This document shows, piece after piece, positions 8,696-16,062 of a stretch of DNA of 64,000 nucleotides. Within the stretch, counting starts at the first letter, position 1, and each line of letters starts with the position of its first letter. This DNA is from Spirochaeta thermophila DSM 6192 (GTDB lineage: Bacteria > Spirochaetota > Spirochaetia > Winmispirales > Winmispiraceae). Under the pieces are notes generated by a model that made no database searches, was not told where the DNA came from, and saw only the letters and a list, made by a program, of their open reading frames with translations. The DNA lies in NCBI RefSeq assembly GCF_000147075.1, contig NC_014484.1:62001-126000 (forward strand), written 5' to 3'. Position numbers and translations under genes: made by a program.

Positions 8696-10050
8696 AGCGT
8701 GTGGAGTATGCGATGGGGCTGGTGGATCCGGTGGGAGGGGGAGGGGGAGGAGCGGACCGGGAGTACCGGTGGGACAGCGGGGGGCGTCTGAGGGCGTATG
8801 AAGGGGGAGGGCAGTGGGGTCGGTACTGGTACGACGAAGGAGGGGAGCGGGTGAGGAAGGAGACGGGGCTGGGGGAGGTGGTATACCTTGGGCCGTACAT
8901 GCAGTACGTGGAGGAAGGAGGGAAGTGGCTGGAGGTGAAGCAGGTGTACGTGGGGAAGGAGCGGGTGGTGAGCAAGCTTGGGAGCGTGGAAGGGGGTGAT
9001 GGAGGTACGGAGGCGGAGAGTGCGCGGTGGGTGCACAGCGACCTGGTGGGGAGCGTGAGCGTGCTGACGGACGGGGGAGGGAACGTGGTGGGGAAGTGGG
9101 TGTACCTGGCGTACGGGGAGCTGTGGGTGGAGTGGCGGTGGGCGCACGACGAGTGGGCGGGACGGCCCGAGGTGCGGTACCGGTATGCGGGCAAGGAGTG
9201 GGACGAAGAGAGCGGGCTGTACTACTTTGGCGCGCGGTACTACCGGGCCGAGGTGGGCCTGTGGCTGAGCCCTGATCCGGAGGGAGTGCGGCTCGTCTCC
9301 CCCATGGAGGACGGCGCTCCCCGGAGTGGGTACAGCCTTGCCGAGGCGGCCATATGGTATGCCTACTGCAGCTACAACCCCTTACGGTACGTGGATCCGG
9401 ATGGGAGGGACTCCATATGGCTCACATCCGCCCGCAACTACGTATCGAGAAGAAGGATGTTGACGACTCTGTGGTCCCTTTTTCATCCTTCTGAGTACCT
9501 TTCCTGGGTCCAGAGGGCAGTAGTGTTCCACAAAGACTATCACAGGGGGGGGATAGGGCCCTTCCAGCGTGAGGATGACATGCCTGAGTCCATAAGGAAC
9601 AACAAGGACCGGACATGGTGCAACGTGGCGGTGTACGAGATGGCGGTGGCACTGGGGGTACCTCTTGACCTCATCACGGGGGGTCAGAGGTGGGATTGGG
9701 TGAATGCGAACACTGCAGTAGGGAACATGAAGGAGCATGCGATCACAGAGGAGCTAGAGGAGCTAATGGAGGTGCTTGGGGTAGCGGGAGGCTATGGAGG
9801 GCTTGTGAGGGTGAGCGAGGAGAGGGCGATCGAGCTGGCGGATCAGGGGTATCTGGTGATAGCGGGGTGGAGGAATCCTGGGGGGATAGGGCACATGGAG
9901 ACGGTCTCGCCGCATCATCCTCCTGGGGAGATTCGGTACGCAGGGACGGGAGCGAACGCAGGGACGAGTAAGACATTCAAGGAGGCATTTGGAAGAACTG
10001 TGAGTGAAGATGATGTATACTACTTTTACTATCCGAGACAATTTGAATAG
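8692..10050 (+). CDS. RHS core and C-terminal tip A (Cys/His peptidase- or amidase-like toxin)
   Basis: Residues 1-240 are the RHS-associated core: YRYAGKEWDEESGLYYFGARYY, then the hinge YVDPDGRD at about nucleotide 9390-9412, after which RHS tips vary. The tip (about 213 residues) contains RTWCNVAV with Cys310 and GHMETVSP with His401. A Cys followed about 90 residues later by a His in a GH[ILM] context is typical of papain-like, NlpC/P60-like or CHAP-like hydrolases, so a peptidoglycan amidase or peptidase toxin is likely, but I do not recognise a specific family. The GTG start overlaps the previous stop; in practice this is the 3' end of the 377-10050 gene. The next gene is a lipoprotein 12 nt downstream, a possible periplasmic protector. 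Confidence 0.75.
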   Translation: MKRVEYAMGLVDPVGGGGGGADREYRWDSGGRLRAYEGGGQWGRYWYDEGGERVRKETGLGEVVYLGPYMQYVEEGGKWLEVKQVYVGKERVVSKLGSVEGGDGGTEAESARWVHSDLVGSVSVLTDGGGNVVGKWVYLAYGELWVEWRWAHDEWAGRPEVRYRYAGKEWDEESGLYYFGARYYRAEVGLWLSPDPEGVRLVSPMEDGAPRSGYSLAEAAIWYAYCSYNPLRYVDPDGRDSIWLTSARNYVSRRRMLTTLWSLFHPSEYLSWVQRAVVFHKDYHRGGIGPFQREDDMPESIRNNKDRTWCNVAVYEMAVALGVPLDLITGGQRWDWVNANTAVGNMKEHAITEELEELMEVLGVAGGYGGLVRVSEERAIELADQGYLVIAGWRNPGGIGHMETVSPHHPPGEIRYAGTGANAGTSKTFKEAFGRTVSEDDVYYFYYPRQFE

Positions 10051-10062
10051 GAGGTGAGGGCG

Positions 10063-11763
10063 ATGAAAGAGAGAGTGCTGATCGTGGTGGTACTTTTGGT
10101 GGTGGGGTGTGGGAGATGGGTAGGAGGGGAGGAGGTGGGGGGTGAGGGGGGAGGGTCTGTGGTGAGGAAGGAGGAGGGGGTGTGGGCACGGGTGGAGGGG
10201 GGGATAGAGGGGTTTCTGTTGGGTGAGGGGTGGGAGAGGGAGCCACATCGTAGGATGGATCTGCTGTATGAGGGGGCGGTTGAGGGGAGGTACACAGGGG
10301 AAGGGCAGCGGGAGTTTCTGGTGGCCTACAGGGATTATCGAGTGTCACCGGTTAACGATTCAGAAGTTATCTGGGCGGTGGTATCGTTTCGGTTTGGGCC
10401 GTGGGGCATCGAGGGAAAGGTGTGGGAGGAGTGCTATTGGGATGATCGATTCATTGAGTGTGAGCTTTTTGTTGAGAGTTCGGGGCTGCCAGTTGCCGAG
10501 ACGGCGAGGGTGGAGGGGGGGAGGCGGCTTGGTCCCCTGTGGGTGGTGGATGTGGATATGGATGGGTTGGAAGAGATAATAGAGGTGTGGGAACATACGC
10601 AATTTAGACAGTCCAGTCTTCTTGTAACAGGGTACAATGTGTTACAAAAGAGATGGGAGAGGGAAAAGTCATTTGATCTTTCTCTTGAGGTGGTGAAGGA
10701 GCATGGGTATGGGATAGGGGAGGTGGTGATACGGCCTGGGAGGGTGAAGGTGTATGGGGGGAGGGAGGGGTGGGAGTACGAGGCGTATCGAGGTGTGAGG
10801 CCGTATGTGGAGTGGGTGTGGGACGAGGAGGAGGGGGAGTGGGTGGAGGTGGAGCGTGGGTATGAGGAGGTGGAGAAGGAGGCGTATGAGGCGTTTGTGA
10901 GGAGGCAGGAGGAGGAAGGGGAGCGGATCTGGAGGCGGGAGTGGGAGCGGAAGATGCGGTTTGAGTGGCGGTGGTGGGAGGGGCTTGTGAAGGTGATGGA
11001 GGGTGATGCGGAGTGGAGGGTGTTGAAGAGAGCGTATCCTGGGGTGTGGGAGGTGAACGGGGAACCTGAGGCGCTGCCGACATGGTACAGGCGGTTTGAG
11101 GGGGAGGGGTGGGGAGAGGGGGTGTGGTATCTGGTGAAGTACAAGGGGAGGAACAAGGAGAGCTACAGGGTTGAGGAGTGGTATGCGGTGGTGAGGGTGG
11201 AGGGGGATGAGGTGGAGGTGTACGACAAGGTGGAAGTGGGAGGGGAGAAGCAGGTTCGGTGGCAGCCTGATGGAGGAGGTACGCTGAAGGGGATATGGAA
11301 GGGTACGCTGAAAGGGGAAGGGGTGGGGGTAGAGGTAGAAGGGGGGTGGTATGAAGGGGGGATGTGGGTGGTAGATGTGGATGGGGATGGGAAGGAGGAG
11401 CTTGTGGATGTGGGATGGCACAAAGAGGGAAAGTACACGGTAGACATAATAAAGTGGGAAGGTGAGTTAAAGACGAGGTGGAGGCTTCCTATACCTGGGT
11501 ATTTGGTGAGGCGGGTGAAGATAGAGGAGGGGCGGATTGAGTGTGGAGGGGTGTGGATGGAAGAGGAGGAAACGACAGTGGTGGTGGGGGAGGGGCCCTA
11601 TGTGGTATGGGAGTTGAAGGAGGGGGAGTGGGTGAAGGTGGAGGAGGGGGAGGAGGAGTGGAGAGGGGAGGAAGAAGTTATAGTGGAGTTCGATAATGCG
11701 TTTGGGCTCCATTTACATCACTGGGTGGAGATTATGAGGAGAATTATTGAGGAGAATTATTGA
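10063..11763 (+). CDS. Lipoprotein following RHS tip A (candidate immunity or accessory protein)
   Basis: AGGAGGTGAG followed by the ATG at 10063 fixes the start. The N-terminus MKERVLIVVVLLVVGCG is a lipoprotein signal peptide with lipobox LVVGC. The mature protein (about 550 residues) has two aspartate-rich FG-GAP-like segments, DVDMDGLEEIIEV and DVDGDGKEELVDVG, which suggest beta-propeller-type blades. The middle is rich in E, R and W (coiled-coil or low-complexity). I do not recognise a family. It lies 12 nt after the RHS gene, shares its extreme G-rich sense strand, and comes before the first displaced tip cassette. It is therefore the gene placed where the immunity protein of tip A would be. 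A periplasm-facing lipoprotein would suit a cell-wall-attacking tip, but it is much larger than usual immunity proteins and could instead help export or surface display. Confidence 0.6.
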   Translation: MKERVLIVVVLLVVGCGRWVGGEEVGGEGGGSVVRKEEGVWARVEGGIEGFLLGEGWEREPHRRMDLLYEGAVEGRYTGEGQREFLVAYRDYRVSPVNDSEVIWAVVSFRFGPWGIEGKVWEECYWDDRFIECELFVESSGLPVAETARVEGGRRLGPLWVVDVDMDGLEEIIEVWEHTQFRQSSLLVTGYNVLQKRWEREKSFDLSLEVVKEHGYGIGEVVIRPGRVKVYGGREGWEYEAYRGVRPYVEWVWDEEEGEWVEVERGYEEVEKEAYEAFVRRQEEEGERIWRREWERKMRFEWRWWEGLVKVMEGDAEWRVLKRAYPGVWEVNGEPEALPTWYRRFEGEGWGEGVWYLVKYKGRNKESYRVEEWYAVVRVEGDEVEVYDKVEVGGEKQVRWQPDGGGTLKGIWKGTLKGEGVGVEVEGGWYEGGMWVVDVDGDGKEELVDVGWHKEGKYTVDIIKWEGELKTRWRLPIPGYLVRRVKIEEGRIECGGVWMEEEETTVVVGEGPYVVWELKEGEWVKVEEGEEEWRGEEEVIVEFDNAFGLHLHHWVEIMRRIIEENY

Positions 11764-11802
11764 GGAGAATTATGAGTAGGGGAATCTAGGGATCTGATCA
11801 TA

Positions 11803-12018
11803 CGGGCAAGGAGTGGGGAGAGCGGGCTGTACTACTTCGGCGCGCGGTACTACCGGGCCGAGGTGGGCCTGTGGCTGAGCCCTGATCTGGAGGGAGTGCG
11901 GCTCGTCTCCCCCATGGAGGACGGGGCTCCCCGGAGTGGGTACAGCCTTGCCGAGGCGACCATGTGGTACGGGTACTGCAGCTACACCCCCCTTACGGTA
12001 CGTGGATCCGGATGGGAG
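11803..12018 (+). repeat. Displaced RHS core copy B
   Basis: This stretch repeats the end of the RHS core (9191-9409) at nucleotide level, with few substitutions, a small deletion near 11816 and one extra C. It begins abruptly 40 nt after the lipoprotein stop and runs to the VDPDG hinge. The run of six C at 11987-11992 replaces AACCCC in the parent, so the core frame (SYTPLTV) and the tip frame (LRYVDPDG) are out of register here. Confidence 0.85.
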
Positions 12019-12610
12019 GGATGATGTTATTACTGATGAACAGGTGTATGCGAGGTTCTATGAGTGGCAGGCGCAGCGGCCGGAAGGTTCACCGGTCACG
12101 GATGATGTGGTACTTAACTGGCTGTTTGGGAGGGCGGTAGGGGGTGAGTTACCCTCGGTGGAGGAGATACAGCAGCAGGTTGCGATGGCAGAGCCTGCTG
12201 CGGTGGTGTATGGGCAGGCGGGGTTAATGGTAGTAAGTGGGGGTTTTCTCCCTGGGAAGGGGCTCTCTGTTGTGGGTAAGACACCTACCTCTAAGGTCAG
12301 GGTTTTTTGGTCTGGAGGTAGAGAAGTAGCGGGGAAAGCAGCCATGGAATGGGCAAAGGAGCATGGGGGTATAACATTGGAGATGTCGATTGGAGGTAGA
12401 ATAATGGAGAACATAGGGAGATTTCTTCCCAGGAATCTTCAGGTTAAGATATGGGGAGTCCTTTCTCGAAGATTTGCAGCAGGAGCGGAGGGTGTGGTAT
12501 ATTGTTTTCAAAATGCTGCTGGGTTATCGTTAAAGAGTTTTTGGGCTACTCAGGAGTATCCTATTTTGGCTAAGAATGGTGTAGAGATAATTTACAAGCT
12601 GGTGAAATGA
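11936..12610 (+). pseudogene. Displaced RHS tip B (toxin module with FWSGG / GGITLEM motif)
   Basis: From the hinge LRYVDPDGRDD the frame encodes about 200 residues unrelated to tip A. The end, starting near residue 120, reads KVRVFWSGG, AAMEWAKEHGGITLEMSIGGR, then a basic tail. I recall FWSGG...GG.TLEM modules at the C-termini of other polymorphic toxins, but cannot name the activity. There is no ribosome binding site or proper start; the apparent GTG at 11936 lies inside the core copy in a frame not used by RHS proteins. This is therefore a stored, probably silent tip. Its base composition is clearly more AT-rich than the RHS core. An Imm74-like gene follows 27 nt later, so the toxin-immunity pair is kept together. 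Called a pseudogene only because it lacks an N-terminus. Confidence 0.65.
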
Positions 12611-12637
12611 TAGAGAAACAAACAGATGAGGTGAGAA

Positions 12638-12919
12638 ATGATACGAAAGAAATGGTCTCACAAGATAGTAAGTGATGAAGGATTTAGTATTGTGATTTTG
12701 AATAAAGACACACTCCAATATAAAGAAGGAGATAAAAAGCTTACTCTCAATTCAGAGCTCCTAGCAAGAGAGGGAGGCTTTGTAATATATAAAGACGCAA
12801 TAACTAATTGGGATTCGCCATATCATGATATTAGGATTTCCCAACCCGAGCGGGATCAAATCCTAGAAAAGATAAAGATGTTGTTATCAGCTGAAAATAT
12901 AAATGTCCAAATAATATAG
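12638..12919 (+). CDS. Imm74-like immunity protein
   Basis: A 93-residue protein starts at the ATG preceded by GAGGTGAG. Its pattern (LTLNSELLAREGGFVIYKDAITNW, SPYHDIRIS, ILEKIKMLL) matches my memory of the immunity protein 74 family (Imm74), in which a short beta-rich N-terminus is followed by 'f.iy.dsi..W..P...is..e...I' and a helix. Imm74 proteins are found directly after polymorphic-toxin tips, as here after tip B. The expected role is cytoplasmic neutralisation of the tip B toxin, protecting the cell even if the tip itself is silent. It has its own binding site, so it can be made independently. AT content is far higher than in the RHS core, consistent with the tip-immunity pair having moved as a unit. 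Confidence 0.65.
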   Translation: MIRKKWSHKIVSDEGFSIVILNKDTLQYKEGDKKLTLNSELLAREGGFVIYKDAITNWDSPYHDIRISQPERDQILEKIKMLLSAENINVQII

Positions 12920-13020
12920 GTGATTATCTTTCTTTCTCCATCTAATGGTATACTGAAAGGAGAGAGGTGGCACACACGTGGACGTAGTGCTCCTTTCACG
13001 GCTTGTAGCCGATAGAATGA

Positions 13021-13141
13021 GAACGATTTCCTCCTTGGAGGGAGAAAGAGCTTCTTCCTTGTTCCACACAGTGTCCCTTCTGCGGAAGCGATAACATAAG
13101 GGAAGTTCGTCGAGGAGAGAAGTACACGTACTACCTGTGCA
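13021..13141 (+). pseudogene. Transposase-like zinc-ribbon remnant
   Basis: The frame opened after the TGA at 13018 encodes CPFCGSDNIREVRRGEKYTY followed by YLC, a CxxC...C zinc-ribbon start typical of IS1/IS1595-type transposase N-termini. It has no plausible start and is cut off by the RHS core copy at 13144, so it is only a scar. It suggests an insertion sequence once landed between the tip B and tip C cassettes, and that the C cassette joined at this point. The region from 12920 to 13020 shows a TATACT at 12949 and an AAAGGAGAG, but no credible gene. Confidence 0.4.
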
Positions 13142-13143
13142 GG

Positions 13144-13199
13144 ATGGTATGCCTACTGCAGCTACAACCCCTTACGGTACGTGGATCCGGATGGGAGGG
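13144..13199 (+). repeat. Displaced RHS core copy C (56 bp)
   Basis: These 56 bp match 9354-9409 of the full-length gene without a mismatch by eye. They encode WYAYCSYNPLRYVDPDGR, the last core residues and the hinge. It is the shortest of the core copies, and unlike copies B and D it keeps the AACCCC sequence and the correct frame into the tip. Confidence 0.85.
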
Positions 13200-13871
13200 C
13201 GGATTGGGCGAAGATAGCAACTGGTTTTGGGATGATGGTAGGTGGGGCTGTTGTTGCTGTGGGAACGGTGGTAGAGGATGCGGTTACGGGAGGATGGGGA
13301 ACATGGAACGATCCTGCATCGTTTGGAGCTGCAGGAACATTAGTGCTTGGTGGCGCCGCACTCATGGCAGAAGGGATAAGGGAGGACTCAAGAGCTTCCT
13401 CGATAGCGATACCGGATGCATTGGCGGAATCATCAGGGCGTGACTATGTGTATCACGCAACGAGTGCAAGGGCCTTTGTAGAAGAACTCACCAGAAGAGG
13501 AGCAGCAGCTATAGACTATGAAAACCATGGTGACCCGGAAGCAAGATTTGGACTGGCGTTCTATGTAGCCGAAGATCCAGGTACTGCTCTGGCTGAGACA
13601 AAATTCTCAGCAGAGTTTGTGGTAAAGTTTAGTATGGATAAGAGAAGGATACTGGGATCTGACAGATCCAGCAGTAGCCGCACAATATGGGTATGTAGAC
13701 GGAATGAAGCATAAGCATGTTCCTGCACTGCTTAAGGAAAAGAGTTTACCTGGAGGTGCGGCGGCGATAAAATACTGGAGTGAGAAGAATCCTGGAGGGG
13801 TGTGCTACGCAGTAAAGGATCCCAGTATTCTACGGTTTGAAGGAGTCTACTACATAGGAGGACTTGAATGA
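13181..13871 (+). pseudogene. Displaced RHS tip C (ADP-ribosyltransferase-like), frameshifted
   Basis: After VDPDGRADWAKIA comes a glycine/alanine-rich hydrophobic stretch (about residues 12-65), then YVYHATSARAFVEEL and FGLAFYVAEDPGTALAE. A YH.TS near the start followed by a '.FYVAEDP.TA' strand is the usual look of small ADP-ribosyltransferase-fold toxin tips; the exact family is uncertain. The frame ends at 13714. Skipping one base near 13652-13660 opens a frame that continues DLTDPAVAAQYGYVDGMKHK to GVYYIGGLE and stops with TGA at 13869-13871. That stop overlaps the ATG of the next gene (ATGA), so the restored tip was the original form. One base is therefore inserted in the tip. No start codon or binding site is present. 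Confidence 0.65.
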
Positions 13872-14374
13872 GTGAAAAGGAAATGCCTTTTGAGACGTAT
13901 GTATTAAAGTGCAGCAACTGTGGACATGTGTTCAAAGAAGAGTGGAAGGATGTGGATATGACCTTTGACCGAGTAGTAAAGTGTATAAAGACGGGAGAGT
14001 TACGTTACTATAATGCTTATGAAGATAAAATCTATAACAAAATAGCCGACCTCGTTAAAAGGTTTTTAGGCACTAAATCCTTGGATGAGCAAACGAGGAT
14101 CAATAGATTTTATGATATTATTGATAAGATATATAGGAAGTTAACTGCCCTCTCATTAGGATGTGAGTATGCCCACCGGTATAAAGATGTGTGTCCCCAA
14201 TGTGGGGTGAAGGGGAAGGAGAAGTTTGAAGAAATCTGTGTATTCAAGGAAAGAAAAAAAATAAAGCAGTTGGAATATCGACCCTTGAGTGATGATGAGC
14301 TGAGAGAGCTGGTGGAAGAAATACTACGTGAGTATGAAGGAGGGGAGGCAGAGGAGGATGAGAGCGGGAGATAA
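13868..14374 (+). CDS. Zinc-ribbon immunity candidate for tip C
   Basis: The ATG overlaps the stop of the restored tip C frame (ATGA), the tight coupling usual for toxin-immunity pairs. The 168-residue product has two CxxC pairs, Cys15/Cys18 (CSNCGH) and Cys109/Cys112 (CPQCG), which can form one split zinc ribbon. Between them is a charged helical stretch. The C-terminus is acidic (EYEGGEAEEDESG). I do not recognise a named immunity family; the role is inferred from position and size. It runs to the edge of the next RHS core copy (D) 14 nt downstream. AT content is much higher than in the RHS gene. With the toxin frameshifted it may persist as a protector against siblings that carry the intact tip. 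Confidence 0.55.
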   Translation: MSEKEMPFETYVLKCSNCGHVFKEEWKDVDMTFDRVVKCIKTGELRYYNAYEDKIYNKIADLVKRFLGTKSLDEQTRINRFYDIIDKIYRKLTALSLGCEYAHRYKDVCPQCGVKGKEKFEEICVFKERKKIKQLEYRPLSDDELRELVEEILREYEGGEAEEDESGR

Positions 14375-14388
14375 GAGGAGAGGATGGT

Positions 14389-14675
14389 CTGTGGGTGGAG
14401 TGGCGGTGGGCGCACGACGAGTGGGCGGGACGGCCCGAGGTGCGGTACCGGTATGCGGGCAAGGAGTGGGACGAAGAGAGCGGGCTGTACTACTTTGGCG
14501 CGCGGTACTACCGGGCCGAGGTGGGCCTGCACCTTAAGTCCTGATCCTGAGGGGACGCGGCTCGTCTCCCCCATGGAGGACGGCGCTCCCCGGAGTGGGT
14601 ACAGCCTTGCCGAGGCGACCATATGGTACGGCTACTGCAGCTACACCCCCCTTACGGTACGTGGATCCGGATGGG
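14389..14675 (+). repeat. Displaced RHS core copy D, first 141 bp identical to parent
   Basis: Positions 14389-14529 match 9121-9261 base for base by eye. After GTGGGCCTG the copy diverges for about 16 nt (CACCTTAAGTCCTGAT against TGGCTGAGCCCTGAT), gaining one base and an in-frame stop, then resumes close similarity to the VDPDG hinge. It carries the same six-C run (14646-14651) as copy B. Such identity at synonymous sites points to recent duplication or gene conversion. Confidence 0.9.
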
Positions 14676-15343
14676 GGAGAGAATGTCCTCCAACAGACAT
14701 GGAATACCCTTCAGCAGGTGGGGGCCGCTTTCACTTCATTTGGAGAGTTCGTCAACAAGAGAGGACTTCCTCACTATGGACTGTTTCTGAAGGGGGCAGC
14801 CTTTATCTGGAAGAGCCCGGGGAACTGGTATGCGGGGGTGAAGGCATCGATAGTGGGGACGAGGCGATTGTTTGAGAGGCGGTACGAGGTGCCAGCCCAT
14901 ACGTACATGAGGGCGGCCGTTGCGGCAGGAGGGATGCTGGCGAAGGGGTATAGTGAGGCGGATGTGAGGGAGGTGTACACGTATCTTCTTGCGAATCCTG
15001 GGAGTGATGTGTCGGTGATAGGGCCGAAGGGGGGAAGCGAAGGGATGGGGATCTATGAGAAGTATGCGATGGAGATAGGCGCGAACTATCTTCCGTCTGA
15101 GGGGTGGACGAAGGAGAAGAACAGAGCCTACATTGAGGGTATCATCGAGAGGGGGATGTGGTATTGTTCGCAGGGAGATTTGATCCATCCATAGCCGAAG
15201 CATATAGTAAGGACACAGGGATTAATTTTTATGATACGGAGAAGGGACCCTGGTTGGGGAGGGAAATTGGTATGTTGCTTTCCGCTGGATACACATGGAA
15301 TAGAGAGTACACCATGTTGTTACCGCCTCGGACAACCGAATAG
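14595..15343 (+). pseudogene. Displaced RHS tip D (unknown toxin module), frameshifted near its end
   Basis: From LRYVDPDGGENV the frame encodes about 180 residues up to a stop at 15194. A -1 change at the GGGGG of 15151-15155 joins it to a frame reading GDVVLFAGRFDPSIAEAYSK and ending LLPPRTTE at 15343, giving a tip of roughly 230 residues. The body includes a GAAFTSFGEFVNKRG segment, a PGNWYAGVKASIVGT segment and MGIYEKYAMEIGANY. I do not recognise the fold. The apparent GTG at 14595 lies in the core copy out of the RHS frame, so the tip has no usable start. The next gene follows 15 nt after the restored stop with a good binding site and is the likely immunity gene. Confidence 0.6.
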
Positions 15344-15358
15344 TAAGGAGGGATTGCT

Positions 15359-15835
15359 ATGAGATGGGAGGGATCATCTATACGAGAGAGAGCCGAGTTT
15401 CTTGTGACGTACGCGGAAGACAAATTCCATTTTCTTGAGGAGCGGAGCTTTGAGGTGAAGACGTACCGTTTTGGGCTGGAGTATGCTCATCCTTTATGTG
15501 TGTTTAAAGTTCATCCAATATCATATGCGACACTTATTGAATTGATATGGTATTCTTCTATTGATGAAAAATCGAGAATATACATGCTTCCCTTACTGGA
15601 ATACATTATATATAAAAAGACAGGAAGGAAAACCCAACTGTTCATGCCAAAAGCGAAGTTATTCTCACCGATAGATGTGGATATGAAGGACTGTATTGAT
15701 AAAATTGACATATCCGCTGAGTATAGCGAGAAATATTTTGAAGACATTATGGACTTTTTTCAAAAGCATGACGAAGAGAGGGTGGGTTTTGAGAGGTTTT
15801 TAGATGAGAGGAGAAAAGAGAGGAGAGGTGAGTAG
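15359..15835 (+). CDS. Immunity candidate for tip D
   Basis: An AAGGAGGGA sits 6-7 nt before the ATG at 15359. The 158-residue product has a central hydrophobic part (YATLIELIWYSSIDEKSRIY, LLEYIIYKKTG) and a very basic/acidic end (FLDERRKERRGE). No family recognised and no signal peptide. It is placed exactly where the immunity gene of tip D should be, and has the same small size and low GC as the other two candidates in this array. It ends 75 nt before the last decayed RHS fragment. The role is inferred from position only. Confidence 0.5.
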   Translation: MRWEGSSIRERAEFLVTYAEDKFHFLEERSFEVKTYRFGLEYAHPLCVFKVHPISYATLIELIWYSSIDEKSRIYMLPLLEYIIYKKTGRKTQLFMPKAKLFSPIDVDMKDCIDKIDISAEYSEKYFEDIMDFFQKHDEERVGFERFLDERRKERRGE

Positions 15836-15906
15836 GGGACTGCTCTTTATTTAGGAGAGAATAGCCAGGAGGTGATGTGGTATGAGGGGGAGGGGGTATG
15901 ATGTTG

Positions 15907-15978
15907 GGGGAGAGGAATTCCGAGAGGTAGGCTTGCACCTTACGCCCTGATTCGGAGGGGATGCGGCCACCCATGGAA
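15907..15978 (+). repeat. Decayed RHS core fragment E
   Basis: This stretch (for example GAGGTAGGCTTGCACC and CCTGATTCGGAGGGGATGCG) aligns with copy D at 14510-14580, including the unusual CACCTTA variant, but has many substitutions and a deletion before CCCATGGA. It shows that at least one further cassette existed here. The 15836-16020 interval holds nothing else I can support. Confidence 0.55.
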
Positions 15979-16027
15979 CAGCGTACTGTCCGTACTCGGC
16001 CAGGTGGAGAGGATAACCCCCTTCTCC

Positions 16028-16056
16028 TTGCCGGATCGGGGAGAATGGCGTAGTAT
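16028..16056 (+). promoter_or_regulatory. Promoter for CDP-alcohol phosphatidyltransferase, leaderless geometry
   Basis: TTGCCG (16028-16033), 17-nt spacer, TAGTAT (16051-16056), then 6 nt to the ATG at 16063. No Shine-Dalgarno lies between, so the mRNA probably begins at or next to the start codon. Confidence 0.5.
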
Positions 16057-16062
16057 TTTCTC

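Noticed and set aside
12887..13069. 60-codon minus-strand frame between tip B and tip C cassettes
   Set aside because: No ribosome binding site, no recognisable family, and it overlaps the end of the Imm74-like gene and the transposase scar.
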